A stretch of 23,347 nt of DNA, from positions 1-23,347 of the forward strand of contig CALFUF010000033.1 in the NCBI GenBank assembly GCA_937916405.1, read 5' to 3'. Below, piece by piece: positions 1 through 8,775 of the stretch. Made by a program: the position numbers and the translations under genes. This stretch comes from an uncultured Prevotella sp. Its GTDB lineage: Bacteria; Bacteroidota; Bacteroidia; Bacteroidales; Bacteroidaceae. The notes beneath the pieces were generated by a model that was not told the origin of the DNA, did not search any database, and saw nothing but the letters and a program-made list of their open reading frames with translations. Positions within the stretch are counted from its first letter, which is position 1, and the number at the start of each line of letters is the position of its first letter.

Positions 1-49
1 TTTGAGATTTATCTTGAATGTTAATGAATTTAACTATATTTTTACCGAA

Positions 50-328
50 CTATTGAATCTTAACAGAGGTACGATCGTCTATATATATCGTCTGGGACAC
101 ATAGCCCACCGCACTGAACGTCAAAGCCCACCCTGGATACTTCTGAATAGTATAACGTCCGTCAATACCAGAGGCGACAGCAATCTTATGTCCCTTATAC
201 GATACCGTCACAGAAGGAATCGACATCTTGGTCTCCGCATCAGTTATCACTCCAGACATCAGCTGCGCCTGGACTGACTGACACCATAAGAAAAAAAGGA
301 ATAATATATAAAACCTAAAAGTACGCAT
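50..328 (-). CDS. Small exported CarboxypepD_reg-like domain protein, possibly truncated
   Basis: This 92-residue protein starts with a signal peptide (about residues 1-21, ending WCQSVQAQ). It continues as one CarboxypepD_reg-like beta-sandwich: SGVITDAET, then IPSVTVSYKG, SGIDGRYTI and LTFSAVGYVSQTIYI. In Bacteroidota this domain normally forms the N-terminus of much longer outer-membrane or exported proteins (SusC-like receptors, DUF5686-type proteins), where it leads into a conserved EVVV-type segment. Here it stops at a TAG (50-52) just as the domain ends. The same frame stays open for the remaining 49 nt to the window edge, but that DNA is very AT-rich and does not read like the expected continuation. 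It may be a genuine stand-alone domain or the remnant of a larger gene. It starts 6 nt after the histidine kinase stop, so the two are probably co-transcribed. The domain call is firm; the functional status is uncertain. Confidence 0.65.
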   Translation of the reverse strand: MRTFRFYILFLFFLWCQSVQAQLMSGVITDAETKMSIPSVTVSYKGHKIAVASGIDGRYTIQKYPGWALTFSAVGYVSQTIYIDDRTSVKIQ

Positions 329-334
329 GATTTT

Positions 335-1591
335 TTACAGAGGAATCTCCACCCAGAAGGTTGACCCTTGCTCATAAACAGACTCTACCCCGACAGTACC
401 ACCTAAAATATCGGCAAGACTACGGCATATACTCAGACCAAGTCCTGTTCCTGCCACGAAATCATCCACTTTCACGAAACGCTCAAAGAGATGCTCATTA
501 CACTTATCGGCAGGAATACCCTTTCCTGTATCACGAACCCATATCCTCATACTCGACGGTTGCTTATCGTAACCAAGGGTAACGCTACCTGTAGAGGTAA
601 ACTTCACGGCATTATTCATGTACTGGTTCAAGATTTCTTTCAAACGGTCATGATCCGTTTGTACCACTACCGATTCAGCAGATTCATCCAAGCTGACAGT
701 GATGCCCTTCTCCATGGCTACTGCCAGATATTTATCAGCAAGCTCACGCAGCAGAGGTAACAACTCTACAGGCTCCTTGATGATTTCCCCTTTGTTACCA
801 GCTTCCAATTTCGAGATATTCATCATATCATCGAACAGACGGAGCAAGTGGGCATTATTTTGTTTGATCAACTTAATCAACTCATTACGCTCCTCCTCAC
901 TTTGTGCCATCGGCAGAACATCACTGAAACCAACAATGGCATTCAAAGGAGTACGCACCTCATGGGTGATATTTGCCAAGAAAGCAGATTTCAAGCGGTC
1001 ACTCTCCTCCGCATGGTTACGAGCCTCTATCAATGCCCGCTCTATCTCTTTCCGGGCATCGATGCGCATCGATGTCCCCACTATGGTCAGAGGCGAACCG
1101 TCAAGATCACGCTTGTCGATGGTGGCAAAAGTCTCAGCCCAATAGAAAGGGGAAGTGAGCGATGCCTGTGCCCTATATTGCTGATGATAGTCCTCATACC
1201 TTCCCTCCATCAGTCCTGTCAAAGCCTCTCTTACCCGCTCACGGTCATCTTCATGAATATAGTCGAAAGTATTCTTCACGGGGATTGCCCCATGCGATGA
1301 ATAAGAATTAGCACCCTCGCGGTAATCACTCTCATAAGAGACAGTACCCTCTGAGACATCTATTCGCCATGTAGACAGTTTCATGGCTTTCAGCACCAAC
1401 TCGTATTCAATATTATGCCGCTTGATTTTTGCCAGCTGGGCTAATTCCTTCCTTAACTGGCGATACTGCTTCACCTGATAGAACAAGACAAACAACAATG
1501 CAATGACAACTGGTATTCCTACTAGCCACACCAGAATATCAATTCGCATCAGGGAACCTAAATCAACCAAGAGTATATCTAATCCATTCAT
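335..1591 (-). CDS. PAS-like sensor histidine kinase, orphan
   Basis: This is a membrane-anchored two-component sensor kinase of about 418 residues from the chosen start. In order it has a single hydrophobic segment near the N-terminus (IDILVWLVGIPVVIALLFV), a short coiled linker (KQYRQLRKELAQLAK), a PAS-like region (STWRIDVSEG through FYWAETFATIDKRD), a HisKA domain with the H-box FLANITHEVRTPLN (phospho-acceptor His210), and a HATPase_c domain. The HATPase_c domain shows N-box NQYMNNAVKF, G1 DTGKGIP, F-box LFERF and G2 GTGLGLSICR. There is no extracytoplasmic sensor domain and no receiver domain, so the signal is probably sensed by the PAS region inside the cell. An ATG at 1645 keeps the frame open, but a TAATTTTG promoter element lies at 1624-1631 inside that extension, so the ATG at 1591 is preferred. 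An ATG at 1549 is also possible. No response regulator gene is in the window. Confidence 0.9.
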   Translation of the reverse strand: MNGLDILLVDLGSLMRIDILVWLVGIPVVIALLFVLFYQVKQYRQLRKELAQLAKIKRHNIEYELVLKAMKLSTWRIDVSEGTVSYESDYREGANSYSSHGAIPVKNTFDYIHEDDRERVREALTGLMEGRYEDYHQQYRAQASLTSPFYWAETFATIDKRDLDGSPLTIVGTSMRIDARKEIERALIEARNHAEESDRLKSAFLANITHEVRTPLNAIVGFSDVLPMAQSEEERNELIKLIKQNNAHLLRLFDDMMNISKLEAGNKGEIIKEPVELLPLLRELADKYLAVAMEKGITVSLDESAESVVVQTDHDRLKEILNQYMNNAVKFTSTGSVTLGYDKQPSSMRIWVRDTGKGIPADKCNEHLFERFVKVDDFVAGTGLGLSICRSLADILGGTVGVESVYEQGSTFWVEIPL

Positions 1592-1623
1592 CACAACCAG
1601 AAGGTATGTTCTTGTATTGGTGG

Positions 1624-1631
1624 CAAAATTA
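1624..1631 (-). promoter_or_regulatory. Candidate -7 element for the histidine kinase
   Basis: Read on the minus strand the bases are TAATTTTG, matching the Bacteroidota -7 consensus TAnnTTTG. The -33 box is poor (TTTC at the expected 20-bp distance). It implies a start of transcription near 1618 and a leader of roughly 25 nt before the ATG at 1591. Confidence 0.4.
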
Positions 1632-1670
1632 CACAAAAGATTCATAATAATGAAAAAAAATGCGATTTAT

Positions 1671-1702
1671 TTTGTATTTAGACCACTTTATTCGTATCTT
1701 TG
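1671..1702 (+). promoter_or_regulatory. Promoter of the rlmL-led operon
   Basis: TTTG (1671-1674) and TATCTTTG (1695-1702) are separated by 20 bp, a textbook Bacteroidota -33/-7 pair. The ATG of the methyltransferase follows 22 bp after the -7 box. It lies back to back with the candidate kinase promoter in a 133-bp divergent region. Confidence 0.75.
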
Positions 1703-1724
1703 CACCATATTTATAAAAGACATT

Positions 1725-3224
1725 ATGACACAAGATTTCGAACTCATCGCTAAAACATTCATGGGACTTGAACCCGTTTTGGCGAAAGAACTGACGCAAC
1801 TGGGCGCTGAGAATGTAGAGATAGGTCGTCGCATGGTTTCCTTTACTGGTAATAAGGAAATGATGTATCGTGCTAACTTCCAGTTGCATACTGCCATCCG
1901 TATTTTAAAACCCATCAAGCACTTCAAGGCACTTTCTGCTGATGATGTCTATGAAGGAGTAAAAGATGTCGACTGGACAAAGTTTTTGGATTTGGACACT
2001 ACCTTTGCCGTTGACTCTGTGGTATTCTCTGAGGAGTTTCGTCATTCTAAATTTGTCGCTTATAAGGTAAAGGACGCCATTGTAGACCAGTTCCGTGAGA
2101 AGACCGGCAAACGTCCGAACATCTCTGTCACTAACCCGGACATCCGGCTGAACATCCATATTGCGGAAGACAAATGCACATTGTCTTTGGACTCAAGTGG
2201 TGAGTCTCTTCATCGTCGTGGCTATCGCCAAGAGTCGGTGGAGGCACCCTTAAACGAAGTATTAGCCGCTGGCATGATCTTGATGACGGGATGGCAAGGT
2301 GAGACGGACTTCATCGACCCGATGTGCGGCAGTGGCACACTCCTGATAGAGGCGGCTCTTATCGCCCGTAACATGGCTCCAGGACTATTCCGCAAAGAGT
2401 TCGCCTTTGAGAAATGGAAAGACTTCGACCGCGACCTCTTTGACGCCATCTATAATGACGACTCACAAGAGCGGGAGTTCAAACATCATATTTACGGATA
2501 TGACGTAGACATCAAGGCTGTCAACACAGCACGTCTCAATGTACGTGCTGTCGGCTTCACCAATGACATCACTGTCCAAGAGGGTGACTTCAAGGATTTC
2601 TTACAACCAAAGGAGAAAAGCATCATGGTCACCAACCCTCCTTATGGGGAACGTATCTCTACCCCTGATTTGCTGGGAACTTACAAGATGATTGGTGAAC
2701 GACTGAAGCACCAGTTTACTGGAAACGATGCTTGGATTTTAAGCTACAGAGAAGAGTGTTTTGACCAAATTGGTCTGAAACCTTCTATTAAGATACCTCT
2801 GTTTAACGGTAGTCTGGAATGCGAATTCCGCAAATACCAGATGTTCGACGGTAAGATGCGTGTCTTCCGTGAAGAGGGTGGAACAGTAAAGACAGAGGAG
2901 GAGAAACGACAGATGGCAGAGAAACGCCGTTTCAAGCAAAATCGCGAGTTCAAGAAACGATTGGAAGAACAGGAAGAGAATGAAGAGGCGGATATACGTT
3001 CCTTCAAATTCCGTTCATTGGAGAAGAAGGAGCCTAGGAAGACTAGGGAGACTAGGGAAGCTAGGGAAACTAGGGAAACTAGGGATTCTAGGGAAACTAG
3101 GGAAACTAGATATTCTAGATATTCTAGGAATCCTAGGGGGACCAGGGATGCCAGAAAACCCTTCAAGAAGGGACGTGATTTCGGAAAACAAAATAAACGA
3201 TTCGACCATCATGACGAAGATTAA
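1725..3224 (+). CDS. rlmL: THUMP-domain 23S rRNA guanine-N2 methyltransferase (RlmL type)
   Basis: This protein is predicted to methylate a guanine (N2) of 23S rRNA with S-adenosylmethionine. It has 499 residues. A THUMP RNA-binding domain lies in the first 160 or so residues (ELIAKTFMGLEPVLAKEL at the N-terminus). The UPF0020-type methyltransferase domain follows, with SAM motif DPMCGSGTLLIEAAL near residue 199 and catalytic motif TNPPYGER near residue 302. It matches the short RlmL/YpsC-like form and lacks the C-terminal RlmK half of the E. coli fusion protein. After about residue 385 the tail is charged (EEKRQMAEKRRFKQNREF) and then becomes an Arg-Glu-Thr tripeptide repeat encoded by nonamer DNA repeats (3033-3149), ending in a Lys/Arg-rich stretch. 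The tail may help bind RNA; this is inference. The start at 1725 is chosen because the frame upstream covers the promoter. The gene overlaps the next one by 14 nt. Confidence 0.88.
   Translation: MTQDFELIAKTFMGLEPVLAKELTQLGAENVEIGRRMVSFTGNKEMMYRANFQLHTAIRILKPIKHFKALSADDVYEGVKDVDWTKFLDLDTTFAVDSVVFSEEFRHSKFVAYKVKDAIVDQFREKTGKRPNISVTNPDIRLNIHIAEDKCTLSLDSSGESLHRRGYRQESVEAPLNEVLAAGMILMTGWQGETDFIDPMCGSGTLLIEAALIARNMAPGLFRKEFAFEKWKDFDRDLFDAIYNDDSQEREFKHHIYGYDVDIKAVNTARLNVRAVGFTNDITVQEGDFKDFLQPKEKSIMVTNPPYGERISTPDLLGTYKMIGERLKHQFTGNDAWILSYREECFDQIGLKPSIKIPLFNGSLECEFRKYQMFDGKMRVFREEGGTVKTEEEKRQMAEKRRFKQNREFKKRLEEQEENEEADIRSFKFRSLEKKEPRKTRETREARETRETRDSRETRETRYSRYSRNPRGTRDARKPFKKGRDFGKQNKRFDHHDED
3033..3149 (+). 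repeat. Nonamer tandem repeat inside the rlmL 3' end
   Basis: Thirteen 9-bp units resembling ACTAGGGAA run without interruption. The first twelve contain CTAG; the last is degenerate (CCAG). The unit is a multiple of three, so it encodes a tripeptide repeat (Arg-Glu-Thr and variants RDS, RYS, RNP, RGT, RDA) and copy-number change would keep the frame. Confidence 0.9.
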
Positions 3225-5337
3225 GCTGATTATCTTACTCGCTGTATTTACCCTATCCCATCTCCCCATGACAGCACAGGACAAACTCTTCACACTGGAA
3301 GACCTTAATTACGGTGGTACTAACTTCCGTAACCTCCAGCCTGAGAACTGGTGGCTGACATGGTGGGGCGATCAACTGATGTATCTGGATGCGGAAGAGG
3401 GGGGCACTATCGACTTCCAAGGAAATAAGAATGCTGTTTTTAAGCTAAAAGACTTAGGAAAAGAATGGCATTCGGCATATTCAGCACAATATCCCTACCC
3501 CACCCAACACGTTGTATATCTAAAGAACGCCAAACAGCGTATCCTCTATGACTGGGTTAAGAAACAGATCGTATGGACTCAACAGTGTGAGGAAGAGGGT
3601 AATGCGGACTGGAATAAGGTTTCCAAAGCTGTTGCCTATACGAAGGACAACCAACTGTGCATCCGTAACGCTGACAATAAAGAGTTTCAGCTGACGACAG
3701 ACGGCAGCAGGGAGATTGTCTATGGACAAGCTGTACATCGTAATGAGTTCGGCATTGAGAAAGGTACTTTCTGGAGTCCTGACGGCAAGTGTCTCGCTTT
3801 TTATCGCATGGACCAGAAGATGGTTACTGATTATCCACAGGTGGATATCGACCCAAGGATCGCCTCTTACGAGCCTGATAAATACCCAATGGCAGGAATG
3901 ACCTCCCATGTGGTGACCGTCGGTGTGTATCATATGGATACCCAGAAGACTATCTACTTGAAAGCCGGCGACCCCACAGACCGCTATTTCACCAACATCG
4001 CTTGGAGTCCAGATGCCAGAACGATTTATATGTTTGAGCTTAATCGTGACCAGAACGACTGCAGACTGGTGTCCTATGATGCAGAAACAGGAGAAAAGAT
4101 AGCAGAGCTCTATCGGGAGACTAGTGACAAATACGTGGAGCCTTTACATCCTATTATTTTCCTACCATGGAATGATGATTTGTTCATCATGCAAAGCCAG
4201 AAGGACGGTTATAATCACATTTATTTATATAATAAGGAAGGAAAGCTACAAAGACAGCTGACAAAAGGCAATTTTGTCGTACAGGAGGTGCTGGGGTTCA
4301 ACGAGAAACAGAAGAGCATCATTATTGCAGCCAATAAATATCATCCTCTCCATCGTTGGCTATATAGTGTCAGTACGAAAGATGGTAAGATGACGGCACT
4401 CGTTACAGCCGATGGTGTGCATCGTGGTGAGCTCTCTACGTCCGGCAATTATCTCGTCGACAAATGGAGCAACCCCACCACTCCACGCAATATCGACCTC
4501 ATTGAGGTTAAGTCTGCAAAGGCATCACGACTGTTGACAGCAGAGGATCCCTGGAAAGATTATCAGCAACCTCTCTTCGAATGTGGAACTATCAAGGCAG
4601 CCGACGGTGTTACCGATCTTTACTATCGCATGGTAAAACCTTCCGACTTCAATCCGACAAAAAAATATCCGACAGTCATCTATGTCTATGGTGGACCGCA
4701 TGCCCATAACGTGGAGGCTGGATGGCACTGGTATAGCCGTTCTTGGGAAACCTATATGGCACAGAAAGGCTATGTGTTGTTTATCCTCGATAACAGAGGC
4801 AGCGAGCATCGTGGACGCGATTTCGAGCAAGCCACCTTCCGTCAACTCGGACAGATAGAGATGCAAGATCAGATGAAGGGGGTGGATTTCTTACGGACCC
4901 TCCCCTATGTGGACATGGACAGACTGGGTGTGCATGGCTGGTCGTTCGGTGGTTTTATGACTATCACCCTCATGACCAACTATCCCGATATCTTCAAGGT
5001 TGGAGTGGCTGGCGGACCCGTCATCGACTGGAAATGGTATGAGGTCATGTATGGGGAGCGGTATATGGACACGCCGGAGACCAACCCTGAAGGCTATGAG
5101 AAGACCAGTCTGCTCTCCAAAGCAAAGAACCTGAAAGGAAAACTCCAAATCATCACTGGATATAATGACAACACCGTTGTCCCACAACATTGTCTGTCAT
5201 TTCTGAAAGCATGTATCGAGGCTGGCACTCAGCCCGACTTCTTCGTCTATCCTGGTGAACCGCATAACATGAGAGGACATGCCAGCGTCCATCTGCATGA
5301 ACGTATTACCCAATATTTTGAAGACTACTTGAAATGA
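3211..5337 (+). CDS. Exported S9B dipeptidyl-peptidase IV-like serine peptidase
   Basis: This is an exported prolyl oligopeptidase-family exopeptidase, 708 residues, close to the usual size for bacterial DPP-IV. A signal peptide (IKLIILLAVFTLSHLPMTAQ) indicates export to the periplasm or cell surface. Residues of about 60-430 form the DPPIV beta-propeller N-terminal domain (FWSPDGKCLAFYRMDQ, NIAWSPDARTIYMFELNRDQ). The alpha/beta-hydrolase domain follows, with nucleophile Ser578 in GWSFGGF, Asp653 in TGYNDNTV and His685 in EPHNMRG. The family removes X-Pro (or X-Ala) dipeptides from peptide N-termini and supports peptide use in Bacteroidota. The start at 3211 is chosen because it gives the signal peptide; the frame is open further upstream through the rlmL repeat but codes for nothing plausible there. 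It overlaps rlmL by 14 nt and serB by 4 nt (ATGA). Confidence 0.9.
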   Translation: MTKIKLIILLAVFTLSHLPMTAQDKLFTLEDLNYGGTNFRNLQPENWWLTWWGDQLMYLDAEEGGTIDFQGNKNAVFKLKDLGKEWHSAYSAQYPYPTQHVVYLKNAKQRILYDWVKKQIVWTQQCEEEGNADWNKVSKAVAYTKDNQLCIRNADNKEFQLTTDGSREIVYGQAVHRNEFGIEKGTFWSPDGKCLAFYRMDQKMVTDYPQVDIDPRIASYEPDKYPMAGMTSHVVTVGVYHMDTQKTIYLKAGDPTDRYFTNIAWSPDARTIYMFELNRDQNDCRLVSYDAETGEKIAELYRETSDKYVEPLHPIIFLPWNDDLFIMQSQKDGYNHIYLYNKEGKLQRQLTKGNFVVQEVLGFNEKQKSIIIAANKYHPLHRWLYSVSTKDGKMTALVTADGVHRGELSTSGNYLVDKWSNPTTPRNIDLIEVKSAKASRLLTAEDPWKDYQQPLFECGTIKAADGVTDLYYRMVKPSDFNPTKKYPTVIYVYGGPHAHNVEAGWHWYSRSWETYMAQKGYVLFILDNRGSEHRGRDFEQATFRQLGQIEMQDQMKGVDFLRTLPYVDMDRLGVHGWSFGGFMTITLMTNYPDIFKVGVAGGPVIDWKWYEVMYGERYMDTPETNPEGYEKTSLLSKAKNLKGKLQIITGYNDNTVVPQHCLSFLKACIEAGTQPDFFVYPGEPHNMRGHASVHLHERITQYFEDYLK

Positions 5338-6569
5338 ATCACAGAGAAGAACAAATCCTCGTCCGTATCACTGGTCAAGACCGTCCAGGATTAACGGCAA
5401 GCGTCATGGGTATTCTGGCAAAGTATGATGCCCAGATATTAGACATCGGTCAGGCAGACATCCACTCTACCCTCTCATTGGGAATCCTTATCCGCATGGA
5501 AGAGATGAACTCTGGACTTGCCATGAAAGAGCTGTTGTTCAAGGCAACTGAGTTAGGGGTGAATATCGGTTTCTCTCCTATCAGCGATGACGAGTATGAG
5601 GACTGGGTAGGTCATCAGGGTAAGAACCGTTATATCCTCATGGTCATGGGACGACAGTTGGAGGCACGACAAATCGAGGCTGCCACCCGGATTATCGCTG
5701 ACCAAGGACTGAATATTGACTCTATCCTGCGACTGACAGGTCGTAAGAGTATCAAGCAGTTGGACAAGCATACCCGTGCCTGTATCCAGTTCTCGCTACG
5801 TGGCGAGCCTGTAAACTGGCAGGAGATGCAGTCGAAACTCATGAGGCTATCTTCGGAAATGGAAATCGATTTCTCGTTCCAACGAGACGACATGTTCCGA
5901 CGTATGCGCCGCCTGATATGTTTCGATATGGACTCGACACTTATCCAGACAGAGTGTATTGATGAACTTGCTGAGCGTAATGGCGTCGGTGCTGAGGTTC
6001 GAGCCATCACAGAAAGTGCCATGCGTGGTGAGATTGACTTCAAAGAGAGTTTCACACGAAGAGTGTCCTTATTAAAAGGACTGGATGTCAGTGTCATGCA
6101 AGATATTGCGGAGCATCTGCCCATCACGGAAGGTGTCGACCGTCTGATGAACATACTCAAAACATGTGGTTATAAGATTGCCATTCTTAGTGGTGGATTC
6201 ACCTATTTCGGTGAGTATCTGCAACGCAAATACGGCATTGACTATGTATATGCCAATGAACTGGAGATTGGTGAGGATGGGAAACTGACGGGTCGTTATG
6301 TCGGTGAGATCGTTGACGGACATCGTAAGGCTGAGTTACTGAAACTCATCGCACAGGTAGAGAAAGTCAACCTCGCCCAGACTATTGCCGTAGGCGATGG
6401 TGCCAACGACCTGCCTATGATTAGTGAGGCTGGACTGGGTATCGCCTTCCATGCGAAGCCTCGTGTCGTCGCCAATGCGGAGCAGAGTATTAACACTATA
6501 GGACTGGATGGTGTGCTCTACTTCCTCGGCTTTAAGGATTCATATTTAGGTGAACAAGGTAAATTATAA
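5334..6569 (+). CDS. serB: Phosphoserine phosphatase with N-terminal ACT domains
   Basis: SerB hydrolyses L-phosphoserine to serine in the last step of serine synthesis. The protein has 411 residues. Two ACT-type regulatory domains occupy about residues 7-80 (LVRITGQDRPGLTASVMGIL) and 97-170 (YILMVMGRQLEARQIEAA). A HAD hydrolase domain follows, with motif I DMDSTLI (nucleophile Asp198, general acid Asp200), motif II around LSGGFTYF, and motif III/IV GDGANDLPM. The form with ACT domains is longer than E. coli SerB and common in Bacteroidota and mycobacteria; the ACT domains suggest allosteric control by an amino acid, probably serine (family inference). It begins with an ATGA overlap with the peptidase gene, so translation is probably coupled. 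Confidence 0.95.
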   Translation: MNHREEQILVRITGQDRPGLTASVMGILAKYDAQILDIGQADIHSTLSLGILIRMEEMNSGLAMKELLFKATELGVNIGFSPISDDEYEDWVGHQGKNRYILMVMGRQLEARQIEAATRIIADQGLNIDSILRLTGRKSIKQLDKHTRACIQFSLRGEPVNWQEMQSKLMRLSSEMEIDFSFQRDDMFRRMRRLICFDMDSTLIQTECIDELAERNGVGAEVRAITESAMRGEIDFKESFTRRVSLLKGLDVSVMQDIAEHLPITEGVDRLMNILKTCGYKIAILSGGFTYFGEYLQRKYGIDYVYANELEIGEDGKLTGRYVGEIVDGHRKAELLKLIAQVEKVNLAQTIAVGDGANDLPMISEAGLGIAFHAKPRVVANAEQSINTIGLDGVLYFLGFKDSYLGEQGKL

Positions 6570-6579
6570 ATAAATCAAT

Positions 6580-7848
6580 ATGAAAATACTTTTATTAGGC
6601 AGTGGCGGACGTGAGCATGCACTAGCCTGGAAGATTGCTCAGAGTGAGAAATGCGAGAAACTGTATATTGCCCCAGGTAATGCTGGAACCAGCAATTGTG
6701 GTGAGAACGTAGTTATGAAAGCGGACGACTTTGAAGCTATTAAACAGTTCTGTGTAGACCAGCAGATCAACATGGTGGTGGTTGGACCCGAGGACCCATT
6801 AGTAAAGGGTATTTATGACAACCTGAAAGCTGACGAGCGTACAAAGACTATTCCAGTCATTGGACCATCGAAACAAGGTGCGGTATTGGAAGGTTCTAAG
6901 GACTTTGCCAAGGCATTCATGCAGCGCCACCAGATTCCCACAGCCCGTTACCAGACATTCGACGGTGAGCACTTGGAGGAGGGACTGACATTTTTAGAGA
7001 CACTTGAGGCACCATACGTTCTGAAGGCAGACGGTCTGTGCGCAGGCAAGGGTGTGTTGATTCTCCCTACCCTTGAGGAAGCCAAGAAGGAACTGAAGGA
7101 GATGCTTGGTGGTATGTTCGGAAACGCATCAAGCCGTGTGGTCATCGAGGAGTTTCTGAGTGGCATCGAGTGCTCTGTCTTCGTACTGACTGATGGCGAC
7201 CACTATAAGATTCTGCCAGAGGCAAAGGATTATAAGCGAATCGGTGAGCACGATACTGGACTGAATACAGGTGGTATGGGTTCTGTAACCCCTGTGCCTT
7301 TTGCTACGAAGGAATGGATGCAGAAAGTGGAGGACAGGATTATCCGTCCTACTGTGGAGGGACTGAAAGCTGAGGGCATCCTGTATAAGGGCTTTATCTT
7401 CTTTGGTCTCATTAACGTGAAGGGGGAACCGATGGTTATTGAATATAACTGTCGTATGGGCGACCCCGAGACAGAGAGTGTCATGCTGCGCCTGAAAAGT
7501 GATATCATAGACTTATTCGAAGGTGTGGCAGAAGGCAATCTCGACAAGCGTACCATTGAGTTTGACGAGCGTGCCGCCGTGTGCGTCATGCTGGTCAGCG
7601 GTGGTTATCCACAGGAATACAAGAAGGGCTACCCTATCAATGGCATCGAGGATGTTCAAGGCAGTATTGTCTTCCATAGCGGTACGGCTCTCAAAGACGG
7701 ACAGGTCGTAACGAATGGCGGACGTGTGATCGCTGTCTCTTCTTATGGTAAGGACAAAGCGGAAGCGCTGCAGAAATCGTTCGAAGAGGCACAAAAGATT
7801 CAGTTCACGGACAAGTATTTCCGTCGTGATATTGGCGCAGACCTATAA
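6580..7848 (+). CDS. purD: Phosphoribosylamine--glycine ligase (GARS)
   Basis: PurD joins 5-phosphoribosylamine to glycine with ATP in the second step of purine synthesis. The protein has 422 residues, the usual length for monofunctional PurD. The N-terminal domain starts LLLGSGGREHALAWK and contains VVGPEDPLVKGI. The ATP-grasp domain shows VLKADGLCAGKGVLI, the conserved LNTGGMGSVTP, and the metal-binding EYNCRMGDPETE. The C-terminal domain ends with the expected mixed fold. It lies 10 nt after serB. PurD consumes glycine, which is made from serine, so its place after serB is metabolically sensible, though the rest of the purine pathway is not here. The unknown membrane protein gene begins 6 nt downstream. 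Confidence 0.97.
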   Translation: MKILLLGSGGREHALAWKIAQSEKCEKLYIAPGNAGTSNCGENVVMKADDFEAIKQFCVDQQINMVVVGPEDPLVKGIYDNLKADERTKTIPVIGPSKQGAVLEGSKDFAKAFMQRHQIPTARYQTFDGEHLEEGLTFLETLEAPYVLKADGLCAGKGVLILPTLEEAKKELKEMLGGMFGNASSRVVIEEFLSGIECSVFVLTDGDHYKILPEAKDYKRIGEHDTGLNTGGMGSVTPVPFATKEWMQKVEDRIIRPTVEGLKAEGILYKGFIFFGLINVKGEPMVIEYNCRMGDPETESVMLRLKSDIIDLFEGVAEGNLDKRTIEFDERAAVCVMLVSGGYPQEYKKGYPINGIEDVQGSIVFHSGTALKDGQVVTNGGRVIAVSSYGKDKAEALQKSFEEAQKIQFTDKYFRRDIGADL

Positions 7849-7854
7849 TCACAC

Positions 7855-8775
7855 ATGAAGCGACTGCAAAATAAGATATCAGAGAGCAGACTGACATTGC
7901 CCATTACCTCTGTGCTGGCTACAGGGGTATGGGTACTTGCCGGGTTATTTCAGGAGCAATGGTGGGTACAGTTCGGGTGTTTCGCCCTATCCACATTCCT
8001 GATGGTTGAGTTAAACAACAACAACGCTCTTCTCAGGATACACTCACGTATGGTCTCCTGCTCTTTTTTAATGCTTACATGTGCAGCCTGTTTCCTGTTT
8101 TCCTCCCTTAGGGAGTGGATGGCTGAGCTATTCGTCATTGCGGCTTATGTGGTTCTATTCAGAACCTATCAGGACAAATACTCTCCGGGACTGACATTCT
8201 ACGGATTCTTACTTCTTGGTTTAGCAAGCATGTCGTATGTTCATATTATCATACTGGTTCCCATTTTGTGGGGATTGATGCTAACGAACCTACAATCCCT
8301 CTCATGGCGTACATTCTTCGCATCATTGATAGGTATCTTTACCCCTTACTGGATACTGTTTTGTTGGGAAGTATACCAAAACGATTATACCCTGCTGATG
8401 ACCCATATCACAGCCCTTGGGGATTTCCAGATACCTTTTCAATTCTCGGCTCTTGCCCCCCATCTGTCCATCACATTTGTCTATATTGCTATTCTCACTA
8501 CTCTCGGAATCATCCATTTTTTGAAAATCAGCTATCAAGACAAATTCCGTATCCGCCAACTATATGGGTTCTTTATCAGGATGAACCTGTTTCTGTTCCT
8601 GCTTTTCTGCTTGCAGCCTCAACATGGTACCATCTTGCTTCGTCTGATCATCATCAACACAGCACCACTTATAGCCCATTACATCGCATTGACACAGGAG
8701 CGAATCACCAATATCATTTCTTGCGTCATCATCATTTCTGTCATCCTTTTAACAGCCTATAACCTATGGATGTAA
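7855..8775 (+). CDS. Unknown multipass membrane protein
   Basis: I do not recognise this 306-residue protein with confidence. It has roughly eight to ten hydrophobic segments through its full length, starting with TSVLATGVWVLAGLF and ending IISCVIIISVILLTAYNLWM, and no signal peptide. There are few charged residues and no motif I can name. It resembles the poorly described DUF6427-like membrane proteins of Bacteroidota, but this is a weak recollection. It sits 6 nt after purD and overlaps the downstream YqaA-like gene by 10 nt, so it is part of the same transcript. The close coupling hints that the two membrane proteins may work together, but nothing in the sequence shows how. Confidence 0.75.
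   Translation: MKRLQNKISESRLTLPITSVLATGVWVLAGLFQEQWWVQFGCFALSTFLMVELNNNNALLRIHSRMVSCSFLMLTCAACFLFSSLREWMAELFVIAAYVVLFRTYQDKYSPGLTFYGFLLLGLASMSYVHIIILVPILWGLMLTNLQSLSWRTFFASLIGIFTPYWILFCWEVYQNDYTLLMTHITALGDFQIPFQFSALAPHLSITFVYIAILTTLGIIHFLKISYQDKFRIRQLYGFFIRMNLFLFLLFCLQPQHGTILLRLIIINTAPLIAHYIALTQERITNIISCVIIISVILLTAYNLWM

Noticed and set aside
2980..3210. N-terminal extension of the DPP-IV-like protein
   Set aside because: It would translate the rlmL repeat in another frame into a low-complexity Leu/Gly/Arg sequence and bury the signal peptide.
2744..3293. Minus-strand open frames rich in Leu/Ser/Val or Pro/Ser opposite the rlmL tail
   Set aside because: They are mirror readings of the nonamer repeat, without start signals, and rlmL on the plus strand explains the region.
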